From: Symsagittifera roscoffensis
Lineage: Eukaryota; Xenacoelomorpha; Acoela; Convolutidae
Length of the DNA: 64,000 nucleotides
Assembly (NCBI RefSeq): GCF_963678635.1
Contig: NC_087066.1
Location: forward strand, 5,733,954-5,797,953
Direction: 5' to 3'
The stretch's first letter is position 1; every line of letters starts with the position of its first letter. Under the pieces are notes generated by a model, which was not told the DNA's origin, did not search any database, and saw only the letters and a list, made by a program, of their open reading frames with translations. Shown here piece by piece: positions 30,809 to 43,608 of this stretch. Position numbers and translations under genes: made by a program.

Positions 30809-33800
30809 GAGATGGAATAAGAAAAATGTACGGAGAAGACCAAATTAAAGGCTGAAATATTCATGATTTTCTACAACTATTGGAGCATTAGGGCATTTTT
30901 ACAACTATTAGGTTCTAAAAAAAGCCTGCTTTTTAACGTAATGAGTAACTTTTTTAATGATAGTAAATATTTTTACAAAAAAAAAAAAATTCGATATACG
31001 TTTTTTTTCATGGCCATTGGGAAAAAAACATAACTGGCCTGTTAAATTATTTGATCAAAATTATCAATCCAGTAAAATGTAATTCTGAATATGAAAACTT
31101 TTTTTTTGAATTTTTGTCAAATTCAACACATTTCTAGCCGTTCTAAAATATGCGAAAGTTGTCCCTACTGATAAAAGACGCAAAAAACAATTTGTTACGA
31201 TTACCGTCCAACACTATTCTTCAATTATTTCAAAAAAAAAAAACAATCAAAAAACACTTGTTAAATTTAGTGCATATTTTTTCATCTCAAAGAAGCATTG
31301 TAGATATCAAAAGAAAAGATTGATGTGGAAATTGATCATTTTGAAAATTTTTTGGGTTGCAACAGTCGGCAAATGCCGTTAGAGTCAGTCAATCACTCCA
31401 TTCTACTACAACAGAAACAAGGCTTGCAAGTTGTTAATGACTTCATAAAAATATATCTGCCTGATTGTAACAAAATTTCTAGTTTCCGACAATCTAGGAT
31501 ATAGTGTTAAACAATTAAGACACGGAGTGCCAGAAATAATATAACCTGTCTGTTTTTAAAAACTAACATTTAACAGACACATTTAGGAAAACTAATTTGA
31601 TTTTATAAACTGGAAAACAGATCTCGTTGCCTTATATTAGAGAAGAACTGCACTTTTTTAACATTGCAGCACTGATAAATTTCAGGCGCTAATTTTCACA
31701 ACGAATTAAAACTCTAAGGAAATTGCTATGCATTAATGGAAAACTCGAACAATTTGATCCCAATTTTGTACTCCTCGTGGGATTTTCTAAGCCAAAGAAT
31801 GTCGATGAAAACCTCGGTAACCATTGTTGAGCCGCTGTTCTACTATTGAGTCTGTATTTGTAGAACTTCAAACAAAACTACATTGTTTAAGTCGCAAAAA
31901 CAATAGCAAATTGTGACGCGCTTCATTGATAGGTCCAGAAACTTTGAAGAAATTAGAGCCCTTAAAGGAAAATGAAAATTGCACCCCCTATGAAATAATT
32001 ACATGTGTGGAGCAGTTATTCAAATTTTTAGCCAAGCTTTTAATATCAGAGCACATAAGCGACTTCGTTAATGGTTTCAACTTCAAAAAAGAAAATGGGT
32101 TTTAAGTGTATAAGCAGAATAACAAGTTTACTAAGTGAAATACGCTTAACAGCTACAAGTAAGAAAAATCTCAATTACAGTTAGGATCTTTTACAACACA
32201 ATTGCTAAAACATATTTGGAAAATTTTATGGTCGGTCTTCAATTTTTTATATCAACAATGAGAAATCGAACCTTGATAGTTGTTTTTATCAATTGAAAGA
32301 TGAAAATTATTAGATTTTGAGGCGTTTAGAGGGTTATTTTAGCAATTTTGTTCATCTGAAAATATTTTTTAATTTAATTTTGATAGTTTTTTCTTTTTTT
32401 TTTCAGTTTTAAAATTTTGAAAACAAAGTAGTATAAATAAAAATATTGGCAAAAGGTTGTAGTAAAATTAGGTAAAGCTTTTATACGGCGCTTTCTAACA
32501 TGCTATAAAGTAGCTTTCAGCGTGCGTTTAAGTTCGGTGCTCGGTAGATGATGAATAATACAAAGTTAACTGTGTAACAAAGTGTTTTATAAACTGAGAA
32601 AATTTTATAAATATTATTATCATCCTGAAGTGTGATTTTTTCTAGCTATAGCTATACGGGCATAAACTTGAAAAAAAAACTATGTTTTTAATTTAAAAAC
32701 TTTTGTTGTCAATAGAAAAAAAATGTTTTTCCTGATTTCTGCATGAAAGAATAAAACAAATTGGTGTTTTTTGGGTTTTTTTTGCCCTATATTGCCAAGA
32801 TATCGTAGAACCAAAAAAAATTATCCACTTTGGGCGTCCTAACTTGTTTTTTGACCTTACACAAAATAATATGAAATATTCCCAGTTTCCGTTCCAAGAC
32901 ATACTTCCATAGAAGGTAACTTATGTCTGAAATAAAAATATTAGGACTATTGAAGACTAAATTCAATAGTATCAATTGTCGACAAACGTATATTGCGTGA
33001 GAACGTAGTCTCAAAGACTTAGCTGCTGGTCCTACAAGGTCACCCAAGCTATATTTGGCCTTTAAAAGCAAAACTTCAAAAATAAAAATAAACAAGAAAA
33101 ACATATTATGTATACTAGTTCGAACTTTATCGCGGATTAAAACTCCAGCTGGACGACATTGCTTTCATATTTATTGTAAGTTCAATAGCATAAGTACTGT
33201 TCCAAACTTAATTCCAGAGCTTAATCCAGGCTTAACTAATGAACTATTGTGTGAATTACTTGGCTATGACTTACAAGTGAACCTTCGACAATAAGCGCTG
33301 AGAATGTCATCCGGGTCATAGAACTTCTAATAAATTGACTATGTTTGAATTATCTGCAGCCAAAAAAAAATTTTCGTTGCTTTTTTGTTGAAATCTGTAT
33401 GCTCGAGTTAATTGTCTGCAAACATTTTGAAATAAAAATAGGTTAAAAAAGCAAGCAAACACCAGGTTGGTTGATATTTTTAATGATAAAGATGAATTGA
33501 CCCATATTTTTATAGATACTGTTTATATTCCGATGACGCTCACCCTCGCGAGGTGCATGGTGACTTTTTCTGTGCCAGAATTTAGGTTTTTCAACAAACC
33601 AAAGCACGATATCAAGTTTGATATCATATTAAAACCCTACTGGCGGTAATTCTCGGTTTTAAAAACCTTGCGTTAAATGATTTCTAAAATTTACCTGTTC
33701 AAAAAAATTGCTCTTAGCTTTGAAGTCAATAACTTGAGCCTCAGTTTTTGCAAAGCAAATAATTGGACGGCGAAGAACTAGTGTTAAAAATTATACCTAA

Positions 33801-35784
33801 TCTGTTTTTTTTCGGGTTGAAAAGGAAAAAATATGATTACATACTGAAAAAAAAAGAAAATGTTCATATCAACGATTACACATAATTCAAAAAAAGTCGA
33901 TTGTAAAGAATCATTTTTTTCAATGGGCGCACTATCCGGCAGGATGGCAACTATTTCTGAAACATAACAACCGTTAATTTGTATCCCCCTTTTTTATCCA
34001 CTCAAAAACAACCAAGCCGACAAAATAGCCCACGCAAATTAAAATATTCCATCTGATGAATGAAATTCAGTTCAAGGCGTACAAATTTCAGCGCGCGTTT
34101 TGTATCCACCCATCTTTTGAAATATCAAAGCGAAAAAAAAGCGATGTTCCAGGATGACTCGGCACTGTGGTTAAAAAAGATGACTTATGGTCTAAGGATC
34201 AAGCAATCAATTCACGGTGGATCAAATCATTAAAATAAGCTCCAAATCGATGAAAATTGCAAAAAGTCCCCCAAAACACCAAAAAAACTTGTTTTTGGTA
34301 TGGGGGCTCGGTGAGAGAAAAGGTAAAATTATTGTTGTATTCGCTTCTACCAATTCCCAAAAATGGTAACTCTACGATGTCTATAAGTCCAAAAACTTAC
34401 GTGTTTTTAGAATATAGATAAAAAATTCATTAAAAAGCCGACAATTTAACAAAATTATGCCGGCATATTATCGAGCTGATATCTAAGAGCTTAAGAGTAT
34501 AAAAGTATAACCAGCCAGAGAATAATAGTTATTAACAACATCTGAGTTTTTGTAAGAGTTTGTGATTATAAGGACTTTTTCATTGAGTTCGCGGTAATTT
34601 TTACAGATTTGATTTGTGTTACCGCTGCTCAACTTCAAAAAATTGAACATCGGATTGAAAAAGTCGATCTAACCATGTTCCATACGAATGGGGGGTGACT
34701 GCCCTGGAAAAGTGACGCAATGCCGTTATGCCAGCCTTCAACTTCATTGGTTGTTTGAATGAGTCATGCCGCTTCTTTATCGTTGTTATTTTAGAGAGCC
34801 GCGCTGTTGTCGGCCAAAAGTTTCTCTATTAAGATATTCATGGTGAAAATATGATGCAAATTTATCAGTTTTCTCGAGGATATCGGCTCATATGTCAATT
34901 TTCTGGGTGGTTTCTCAAACTTGGTCAAGGAATAGAGGGAACGCACACTCGATATCTGACAGAAGAACAATTTTGAAGCTTGGATCGTTAATGAGTTTAT
35001 AGGTATCTTAGCATTGTTTTCTTAGGTGTTTTTCAGACCTATCTCTGCGACTTTGCAATGTTTTGCTTAGATTAAATAGCAGCCTTTGTTTTCAGTTTTT
35101 CTTAAGACGAAAAAGTACCCAGGCGCGCTTGCTCGAAGACAATAGCAATTTAAAGAACCTACTGTAAGTGGACTGAAAATATCTATAGATTTCTGTCTCA
35201 AAAGAAAAGATTGATATGGAAGCAAATAGCATTTAAGAATGAATTTCTCGTTCTCCTCTTATCCGCTATTATGTACAAAAAAGGCAAAAACTTGTCGAGA
35301 ATTCGAAATGATGGTTGGTGGATCAAGTCACTTTGAGTGGTTTTGCCGATTAAGGGTTCTTTTCAACGCTGCACGTGAAGGAAATTAAAGCCGAATTGCG
35401 GGATTTTCGTTCACTGCCTGAGGATTTGCTACTATCTACTGGTTCTTACAAGGTTGATTTGAGTTTTTGAACTTTTTTTTCCATTTGACTAACTATTTCC
35501 CTTGCTTCTACACGATTGAACTCATGTGTTTCTGAATGAAACAAAAATTGGTTTTTCGAACCTTTATGTGAACATCATTTTTTGCGCAACGCTACTGAGT
35601 GTTAGATTTTTTATCACGTTTTTCAGCGAATTCGTGCACATTTACGATAACCAACTTTCTGCTGTGTTGAGTTTTGAGATATTTAAAATCTTGTGTCAAT
35701 TGGGACGTCTTGCTATGGGATAATTTGGATTGAGATATTTTTTGAATGGGATAATTTGCCCGGTCACTTTTTGCTGTGTTTCAG
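30809..35784. other. SSWC-1 intron, about 5 kb with nothing recognised
   Basis: AT-rich (long A and T runs). ORFs at 33055-33294 and 33467-33649 on the plus strand have no recognisable domain or splice context. No repeat matching other parts of the window was found. Confidence 0.45.
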
Positions 35785-35982
35785 AGATATCGAGCTCTGA
35801 CTCTCAGAGGCTTGCCTCCCTCTGAAATATGCGACAAGTATGGGGTCAACAGAGACACAGACATGTTCCAGATATGTGATGCCCTGCCAACTGACACTGT
35901 GTCATGCAATACATACACTCGGTCTAAATCTTTGAAGTTCATGACATGTGACGAGATTGAAGAAAAATATGGGGCTACGAGT
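35785..35982 (+). CDS. SSWC-1 gene, exon 2 of the visible part
   Basis: Sixty-six codons in phase 0 at both ends, between TGTGTTTCAG and ACGAGT|GTGAGT. It starts RYRAL and has SEICDKYGV, QICDALPTDTVSCN and MTCDEIEEKYG. The paralogous exon at 63731 starts RYRAI and has HDICFEYGI, LVCVGEECN and LKCAQIENMFG at the same spacing. Both contain two cysteines then Cys-Asn, as at the end of Ly6/uPAR domains. The exon joins in phase to 21187 upstream and 46921 downstream. Confidence 0.75.
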
Positions 35983-37727
35983 GTGAGTATTTCTAAACTT
36001 TCAAATGAGTATATCTAACCTAACTTTTTAAAAATCTGGTTGTGAATTTCTAACCTTTTGTCAAAACAACTGTGTCATCAATTTTTATATAGCTAAAAGA
36101 GTAGTGAGTTTATGGGGGCATTTGAGTTTTTCTTTGTAAATTGCGCTGTCAATTGTAAATTATCCGAGCTCTTACAATTAACCATGAAGTTACTAAATTG
36201 ACTAAATTTTCTACGCCGCAACTTTGGAAACAAAAAACAGGTCAAAAAAGGTGATCTGAAAAGTTTCGACCAGAGTCGTTTTTGAAAGTTTCGACCAGAA
36301 AATTGTTTTTGGAAAATTTCGACCAGAAAATTCCATTTATTCGCCGCGCTCTTCCCCCTCAACTGTATCATATGTTCATACTAAAAATTTAAGGGTCGGC
36401 CTGCCAAAAATGGAAGATTTAAAAAAGTACCAGCCAGAGGGGGAACTTTGTGTTTCCAGGAGATCATGTGGATGAGTTTTTCAAAAGAGTGTTTTAGACT
36501 ACTGAAATGGCGTCCAGTACTCCAAGCCCTGTTGCAAGTAGACTTCTACCCCTTACATTGAGCTCGATCACTTCCAAATTGAATCCGACTACCTCCAGTC
36601 CCCTAAAAACCAGTGCAGAAAAATCGGGTCTCTTGTTTCTTAATATTAAAACCTACCTTCTAAGAAACAATTTGCAGAAATTTTTCGAAAATCTGAAAGT
36701 TTTTAATATAGAGATTGCCTTAAAAAAATTCAAAAATTATCGTTCTAAAATTGCTCGAAAATAGAGAAAAAACGATCAAAAAATTAAATCCGGTTTTTCT
36801 CGACACGGAAGTTTTTTTTCAGTCATTCAAAGCACGACCAGAACGGCTTTAATATGATATATCACTCAGCCCAGTGCGATGATTACTTGAAGTACCTGAT
36901 TTTGCATGGAAATAAAAAAAAAAAGAAAAAAAGAAAAAAAAAAACTAAAACAACCGACTACAGAGTTACTCCCCATTTTCAATGGTCCTAAAAATATGTA
37001 AAAGAGCGTCAAAAAAAACTACTCACACCAAGCTGTGACTCAAAATTTGACATTTATTAAGCTTAAATTGAAAGTTTTTCAAAGAGTTTCTTACCCTATT
37101 CTTTGGTATAACTTACCCTCCCGTTTTGATATCTAAGTGATAATCATCGCTGGCTTATAAAAGTCAGAGTTTTCCATGGCTGACTCAGCTTCTGATGAAG
37201 TCTAGACAACAGATGAATCAGTGCTGAAAATGTCAGTACCGAAAAATTCCTGATGATTCATCTTGTAAATCACTCCGAATTTATGGTATCAGCGCTTCAT
37301 CATTTCTGATTTTCAGACATTCTGGAAAATTCAAAAAGCAAACGGTGTGATAAAAGCACCAAAATTAAAGCCGATAACTTAAGCTCATTCATCATTGATA
37401 GGCAAAAATGACTCAAAAGTCAACCAAAAATGTTGGAAATAAAAAAATGTTCTTTTTCCCAGATGGCGCTCAAAAAAAAATGAAAATTGAAGTATTTGGT
37501 TTGAAATTAAATTTTCAGGGTTTGAAAAAAAGTTTCCCGGCTCATACTTCAATAGTATTCCTGATCGTTCGCTTTACTCTATTTTGAACCAGTTTTTCTC
37601 GATACTATTGTTTTGCCGACTAATCAATTTTCTACAAAATCACCAGCCTTGAAATTATAATTCTTTCTTTCTTTTAATTTTAAAACAGCTTTGCAAGTGT
37701 ATAACAACTTCGAGCAGAATCTAGCGA
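35983..37727. other. SSWC-1 intron, no supported exon
   Basis: AT-rich; a Ser/Thr/Pro-rich ORF at 36507-36764 has no good splice or start context. Confidence 0.45.
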
Positions 37728-38120
37728 ATGATAAGCAAAAGACCCGTTAATACGTCTGAACCCGAACCAGTTACTAAAACTACTGTGACAGCTTCTGAAC
37801 CAGTTGCTGAAACTACTGTGACTGCTTCCAAACCAGTTACTAAAACTACTGCGACTGCTTCGAAGCCAGTGGTTGAAACTACTGTGACTGCTTCCAAGCC
37901 AGAGAGTACTAGTGGTGAAAGGATTGAGATTGACATTCTTATTGTGAGAACGGACGAAGATGGTGGCACGGTGGAGGAATCTGAAGATGAGTTTACGGTG
38001 GGGATTTTGATTTCAGTCTACCAAAGAAAAAAAACGTTCATAAACAGTCAAGCTAAAATTGGTTACCCAATATTTTTCTTGGAACTATTTATTTATGTGA
38101 GTCTTATGAGCTCAATTTAA
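37728..38120 (+). CDS. Possible exon or small gene with Thr-rich 11-residue repeats
   Basis: A 130-codon ORF with four 33-bp repeats (37764-37895) encoding units like KPVTKTTVTAS, then an acidic region and a hydrophobic end. Such Thr/Ser/Pro repeats are typical of O-glycosylated stalks. A TAG directly before CGAATG could act as an acceptor in phase 0 with the SSWC-1 exons on both sides, and ACG|GTG steps near 37980 could act as donors, so it might be an optional stalk exon of SSWC-1. It may equally be chance; the last 40 residues are not convincing. Confidence 0.3.
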   Translation: MISKRPVNTSEPEPVTKTTVTASEPVAETTVTASKPVTKTTATASKPVVETTVTASKPESTSGERIEIDILIVRTDEDGGTVEESEDEFTVGILISVYQRKKTFINSQAKIGYPIFFLELFIYVSLMSSI

Positions 38121-38573
38121 GTAGTTTGCCTCAAAATGCTCAATGTTTTTGTTGTAATTAGTTCGAAAAACTTCTAATATTACAGCAGGAATGAAAATCG
38201 AGCTTGTTTATAGGTCGAATTTTTGTTTAATTTCTACCAAAAATGCATTCATTTCGAGTTTTTTTCCCTTATTTAGAAGGATATCAAAAAACCGTTATCA
38301 ATTCTCGCTCTGAGACGCCTATAAAAACAGGTTTAATCTAGTCATTTGTCGCTCTCTCAAGTTACGTTTTTGTCTAAATTTCTTAAATTGTAATTCCGTT
38401 CTTGAAATGATTTCACTTGGAAAAAATTTATTATTAATATTCCGTTTTAAGTTTTGTATTTGCTGGAATATAAGTAAATGAATAAATAATTATTATTATT
38501 CAACGCTAAAATCTTCATTAAAAAAACTGATTCCGTTATAAATTTTAGATACAGAACAGCTAGCAAAGACAGC
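38121..38573. other. Intron sequence, nothing recognised
   Basis: AT-rich, no repeats or exon signals. Confidence 0.5.
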
Positions 38574-38714
38574 TGAGAGGATTTTCTTGATTTTTGGAGC
38601 ATGTCTAGCATGTAAAACTTAGATCCAGCTTGTTTTGCCTCAACAACGGCAAGTATACCTTCTTATTTTTTGATGCGTTCCAGGTCATTTTTCCTCTTTT
38701 CGACATTCTGAAAT

Positions 38715-39262
38715 TGTTTTTCCTTTTGATGGTCTGTTTTATTATCAGAAGTACCATCTAGTTAGACATTATCCCACGTCTTGTCACATACCAGCCTATT
38801 CAGCAAAAAACTGACAGACCTGATATTTCAGTGGCCTATTTTCACGAAAGCGTTACCACTGTAGATGATGTTTTATTTATTGTCAATGCTTCAGTTCTTT
38901 TCTTTGTAGCTAATTCAAGATCTGAACAATCGCTCCGATGGCCGCGATGGATCTCGTAAATGTTTCTTTCAAACGTTGAATTGGGTGTGAAAACGCCTCT
39001 AAGTTCCTCTTCCAAAGCATTGAGGTCCATTGTCTCATAAGACAGGAAAAAAATGCAGCTTTGGTTTCGAGTTTCGTAAACGTAAGCCATTGATCAGGAG
39101 GGTTACCGTAAAATGGGCTTAACTTGCCAGTTCACAAATGATTGGAATCAATTTTAATTGGCCGGCATTTTTGTGTTCCACTTCTCAGCCAATCATCGTT
39201 CTTGATTTCTGAAACTGATGCTGAAAAACTGAGAAACCATAAAAAAACAACTTGAGTGTAAT
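38715..39262 (-). repeat. 3' LTR of the minus-strand gypsy element
   Basis: Matches 44572-44985 over nearly its whole length (GACATTATCCCACGTCTTG, CAGCCTATTCAGCAAAAAA, AAAGCATTGAGGTCCATTG). About 130 bp (38823-38953) is absent from the other LTR. Weaker similarity may extend the LTR down to a TGAGA at 38574. Confidence 0.85.
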
Positions 39263-39334
39263 ACGACACCAATCTTTGCTTCCTTATACGCTCCGCCTTC
39301 TTTTTACCAATTTTCCCCGTCTCTACTCCGCTGG

Positions 39335-40097
39335 TCAAAATAGGCGCACTCCCGCTTTTCCGATATTAGCCTCCTCTGATCGCTCAGCAACCGTATGTTC
39401 TCCCTCGGAAGGTTTCGTTTCGAATCCGCCGGATGGCTTTGCTCCGACTTCTGTACTCCCTTTGGCAAGTGGCGTACTTGCCACGTTTCTATGGCCAGGC
39501 CCAGACTCCAGCTCGTCACTCACAGCTCCCAGTCCAGCATATTGCGTAATCCGCAATGGCTCGTATTCGGAATCCGACTCGGAGCCGTCATCGTTGTCCC
39601 AATTTTGCTACCTTAGCCGCTTTCTTAAGGCTCACATTTGCTTTTTCTGCCTCCGCTTTTTTCTGTTCGATTCTTTTTTCTACATCAACCATCGTCGGAG
39701 GTTTTGCCGATACATCCTTTGCGAATTCCGATACAGCCGAGTTTTGTGCTTTTTCCGCGACTCCATTTTTTCTAAGCACAGACCCATTTGCTAGAGTTAA
39801 GTTATGTTTAGATTCACTAAATACTTTTTTTTAGTGGTCTATACCTTTTATTGCTATCTTTGATGCGTTCGAACAAGAATTCCGTCCGCCGTTCGAACAA
39901 GAGTTCCGTCCGTGTTTTTCTCTCTCCTGGAGTTTTTGGTTGCATCCGCTGGCGCCGTGCCCATGTCAGCTATGGACACCAACGGGTCCTCCACGAGTTT
40001 CCTTGGATGGTTTATGTGTTCAACGTCATAATCGGCGTCTGACCTATCCTCCCAATTAGTCATCTCTGGGTGCGGAAGATTGACGGCCCGCTGGTCA
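39335..40097 (-). pseudogene. Post-integrase tail of the minus-strand gypsy element
   Basis: Several shifted minus-strand frames with charged, low-complexity content (KRIEQKKAEAEKANVSLKKA, ADYDVEHINHP, GTEVGAKPSGGF). They stand between integrase and the 3' LTR, the same position as the third ORF of the other gypsy element. No domain recognised. Confidence 0.5.
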
Positions 40098-41335
40098 TTA
40101 GAATCTAAAAAGGCAGATTTTCGTTTCAATACCATCTCCCAATTTAGGTTTTGCAACGATGGCTTTTGTGTAAGATTCCGAAGGACAGTATTTGTCTCCC
40201 GGCCATGATGGATGTGCTTCGAACGGCGTTATTTTGAGTGTAGCATTAGCAGCAAATCTAAGAGCACTAAGCGCGCGTTCTACCATAGTTTCGTGATTAC
40301 CATGATCTTTTTCTTTCGCCTAGGTTAAAACAATTTTTTTCAGACTGCCAATTGTGCGTTCGACACATTCAATGGTTCGGTGATTGTATACGGGGGAATA
40401 GATAATTTTTATGCCCTTGGAATTACAAAATGACTTTTCCGCTTTTGACGTAAAGCTGGACCCTTGATCCATGAAAATTTTTCTAAGCACACTTTGATGA
40501 GAAATCTATTGTTTCATAAACTTTAGAACTTTATCGCTTCTATTGTTCCCGCAAATCATTGCCGATGGCCATCGCGAAAACCAATCAACCGCCGCAAGAA
40601 TGTATTTATTCGACTCATTTAGATACTCAATTTGACCCCAAAAATCTAATTGCAGGCCATCGTTAGGCTCCCTAGGTTCGTAAATCTTCCCAATGTCACC
40701 TTTGGCGCACATTGGTTTAAGGCTTTTAACTGCTTCGGTGCATTCTTTGCACCCATCCGAGCCCGCCACCAAACTCCGGTGGATGAGGGGAAACACACGT
40801 CGCTTGCCGCATCGAACATTTTTGTTCGGTCAGGATGGAAACAATGGATCCCGTTGACCACCGCTTTCCTGAGAGGAACAGGAATGACCAGTCGCTCGTC
40901 CATGCACAGGCAATTTTCACGGACGTGAAAATCATGGGTGTGCTGTCCCAAATAAGCACCAATTGCTCGGACCTTCTTTTCAATATCGGGGTCTTTATCT
41001 TGCACCAAATCCTTGACAGCGCGCATTTGAGGGACTCCCTTGTATTTAGCCTCCACTAGCTTGAGGTTAATAAATTCTGGCAAAGCATCACTTTTCCGGA
41101 CAATTTTACAGTCTCGTGGAATTACGGACATGACCACGTTTGCCGAGTATGTCGCCGGAAACAACCCCCCCCCCCCAAACGCCGAAGGAATTGAGATAAC
41201 AGTATTGTCTCTGGTTCCCGCCGTCAGCGCCTCCAGTCTTGCATCCACCATTTCCAACTCGCTGCTGCTCCCGCAGGTAATCTCTGGATATCGCAAAAGT
41301 AATTTATTTAATTTCTTCAAGTAAATATTGGGCAT
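40098..41335 (-). pseudogene. Integrase of the minus-strand gypsy element
   Basis: The zinc-binding part reads in the frame starting at 41335 (VRENCLCMDERLVIPVPLRK, HCFHPDRTKM). The core follows with LQLDFWGQIEYLNE (first Asp), VDWFSRWPSA, then after a stop MDQGSSFTSKAEK (second Asp) near 40450 and RTIECVERTIGSLKK (Glu) near 40370, and ALSALRFAANAT. The DDE triad can be traced across at least three frame changes and stops. Non-functional. Confidence 0.85.
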
Positions 41336-41389
41336 TGCAAAATTGTTGTTGTTTTGAAAAGGATTATTGCAAAGTCAGGTAATTGACAC

Positions 41390-42022
41390 TCAGTAATTGA
41401 TTTGACTTTTTTTCGCGCCTTCGCGGTCATTACACTCATTTATAAGCGTTGCTGCATTCTTATTGGTCTTTGACTTGCTAATAGCCACTCCGGTGGTGTT
41501 CTGCCCTTTATAGCCAAGGAAATTAGAAATTGACTGCAATTTTGCAACTGTGAATGAGTTCTCATAAAGGCTCACCCGCGTAGCTTTCCCCACCGGGTGC
41601 CTTGATAAATAATCGGCCAGGCCGATTTTAGCCCATGGCATATGTTCAATTCGATAGATCCAGCGGGTCAGGCGACTAAACATGGTTTTATTTTTCTTAT
41701 TGTTTCCGTTTAAAAAGGACACTAAAGCTTTATGATCTGTTACCACAGTAAATTGCCTACCGAAAATGTAACTTCTAAATTATTCCCAACACCGGACTAC
41801 AGCTAACATTTCTAATTCATTGGTCGAATTTTTCCTCTCCGCCGCAATCAAAAATCGAGACGCGAGTGAAATAGGCCGCCATCCATCGGAACCGAGTTGT
41901 TCATGGACTGCTCCTAGGCCATTAGGTCGCACATCACACATAAGTCGGATATCTTTATGCTTGTCGAAGTGTTTTAATTCTACAATATTTGCGACTTGTT
42001 TCTTGAGCATTTCAAACGCCAA
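41390..42022 (-). pseudogene. RNase H domain of the minus-strand gypsy element
   Basis: FDKHKDIRLMCDVRPNGLGA, SLASRFLIAAERKNSTNELEM and, after a short gap, VTDHKALVSFLNG, SRLTRWIYRIEHMPW, LADYLSRHPVG. The arrangement matches the RNase H of the element at 21.6 kb. Broken near 41760-41780. Confidence 0.85.
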
Positions 42023-42029
42023 TTGGCAT

Positions 42030-42890
42030 TCATTCCTTTTTCTTGCTTAGCAGCGGTCGTTGTGGCGCTGAAGATTCCGCTAGCAATGGTAGGTGTTTAT
42101 GAAGACTATGTATCGAAACCATAAATGACTTTAGCTGCGATAATGACCTCGGATCAACCAATTTATCAATTGGATCCGTTTTTCGAACCAACGGCAAAAT
42201 ACCAGATTTCGTGATCCAATGGCCGAGCTAATTGCATTCGTTTTTCGCAAATTGACATTTTTCCAATTTTAATGCCATAATTTCTTTATCTAGCCTCGTT
42301 TAAAAAATTTCAACTAGAGCAAGGTGTTCAATTTCCGCGCCTTTTGATATGACAAAAATTTCGTCAATAAGTGCGTGCGCATACGGATATTCCGGAAGAA
42401 TGGCATCCATCTCCCGTTGAAATTCCGCCGGCATAGTTGTTAGACCGTAGAATTTCGTTTTAAATTGGTACGTACTGGTAGAACGACCTCCTACCAAGAG
42501 AAAATTGCAATGTATGCTTGTAGTTTCACTCAGCGGTAACTGCCCGTATGCGTATGTTAGTTCCATTGTTGAAACAAAAACAACCCATTGTTGAAAAAAA
42601 AACAAGTCCCACATTGTCCATTAGCTCTTCAATATTAGGCATTCGATACTTATTTTTATGGACTTGCTTATTCAGTTCTCTTGATTCCAGTGCGAGTTTT
42701 ACCGAGCCATCCTTCTTCACCGTAATAACAATAGGGGAGACAAAATATTTATGTGATCATTCCTCCAACTTTTGGATATGTCCCTGTGCCAAGAATTTAT
42801 CAACTTTTTGTCTACATTCTCTTACAACCTTTTGGGCACTCTTCTGCCCTTTTGCTGGATTGGTATCAGAGTCTTGAAAAACTCTGCCTC
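42030..42890 (-). pseudogene. Reverse transcriptase of the minus-strand gypsy element
   Basis: MKKDGSVKLALESRELN, YRMPNIEELMD, then in another frame ELTYAYGQLPLSE, FYGLTTMPAEFQREMDAIL and HALIDEIFVISKG. The second Asp of the catalytic pair is Glu here (GAC GAA), which would abolish or strongly reduce polymerase activity. Further frame breaks occur near 42590 and 42300. Confidence 0.85.
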
Positions 42891-42900
42891 ATATTTATAG

Positions 42901-43548
42901 TTACGAATGCGCCCTACCATGTAAAAAAAGATGGTGAAATTGCTTGTTTAAATGTCTTTGCCAGTCATCAAGGTCCTCTCCTTGCTCCGCAGTGTCACTT
43001 TGCCTCTGGATGCACCCCCTGCTCCGCTGGCGCTTGAACAATGTTAATCCCAGCTCCGGCATCAAACCCTGGTCGATAATAGATGGCCGGCAGCCTCCAA
43101 TTACATTGATGGTTGCGTTTGTTGTCCATCCATTTGACTGGAGTTTAATGACCATCTTACCCATGAACTTCAGCGGGTTATTCCCGTAGTCCCGGAACTG
43201 GTCATCGTTGGGATCCAACAGTTGCAGACGTACATTACATGTCCCTAAGGTATGTTTCAATTCCCCTATAGCAAAAATAGAAATAGGCAATCCGCTATCG
43301 AGCCACGCCTGAGTTGCGTGCCCGTTGATTCGTAACGCCGATTTTGCCTCCGCAATTTTTAACTCTTCCTCCTGTTTCCGCCGGACCAACATTAAAACAT
43401 AAACTGTTGAACTGTCTGAATCCCATCCATTTGTTACCGCGTTTGAGTCGGTTACCCATCCGACGGAACTGCCGTAGTTCGATACATTCTCCTCCGGATC
43501 GTTTTGAAGAAGCCTTCCTTCGGTGTCATCTTCGTAGATCAACCCCAC
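42901..43548 (-). pseudogene. Protease region of the minus-strand gypsy element
   Basis: Open frame of 215 codons with TQAWLDSGLPISIFAIGELK (catalytic DSG), KMVIKLQSNGW and RPSIIDQGLMPELGL (the hydrophobic-G motif, degraded). Aligns with the protease of the 21.6-kb element, which has DSASP and VVVRLQSNGW. Confidence 0.8.
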
Positions 43549-43608
43549 GCGTCCCCTATTCGCCGCTCTACGTCCTCGACACGTCCGCGCAGGACACTTT
43601 GCAATATG

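Noticed and set aside
33055-33649. Two plus-strand ORFs of 60-79 codons
   Set aside because: No recognisable domain, no splice context, AT-rich composition like the surroundings.
38842-39090. Minus-strand ORF of 82 codons (and its counterpart at 44618-44872)
   Set aside because: Lies in the LTRs of the minus-strand gypsy element; shared because the LTRs are copies.
39252-39834. Plus-strand ORFs of 180 and 92 codons
   Set aside because: Antisense to the post-integrase tail of the minus-strand gypsy element.
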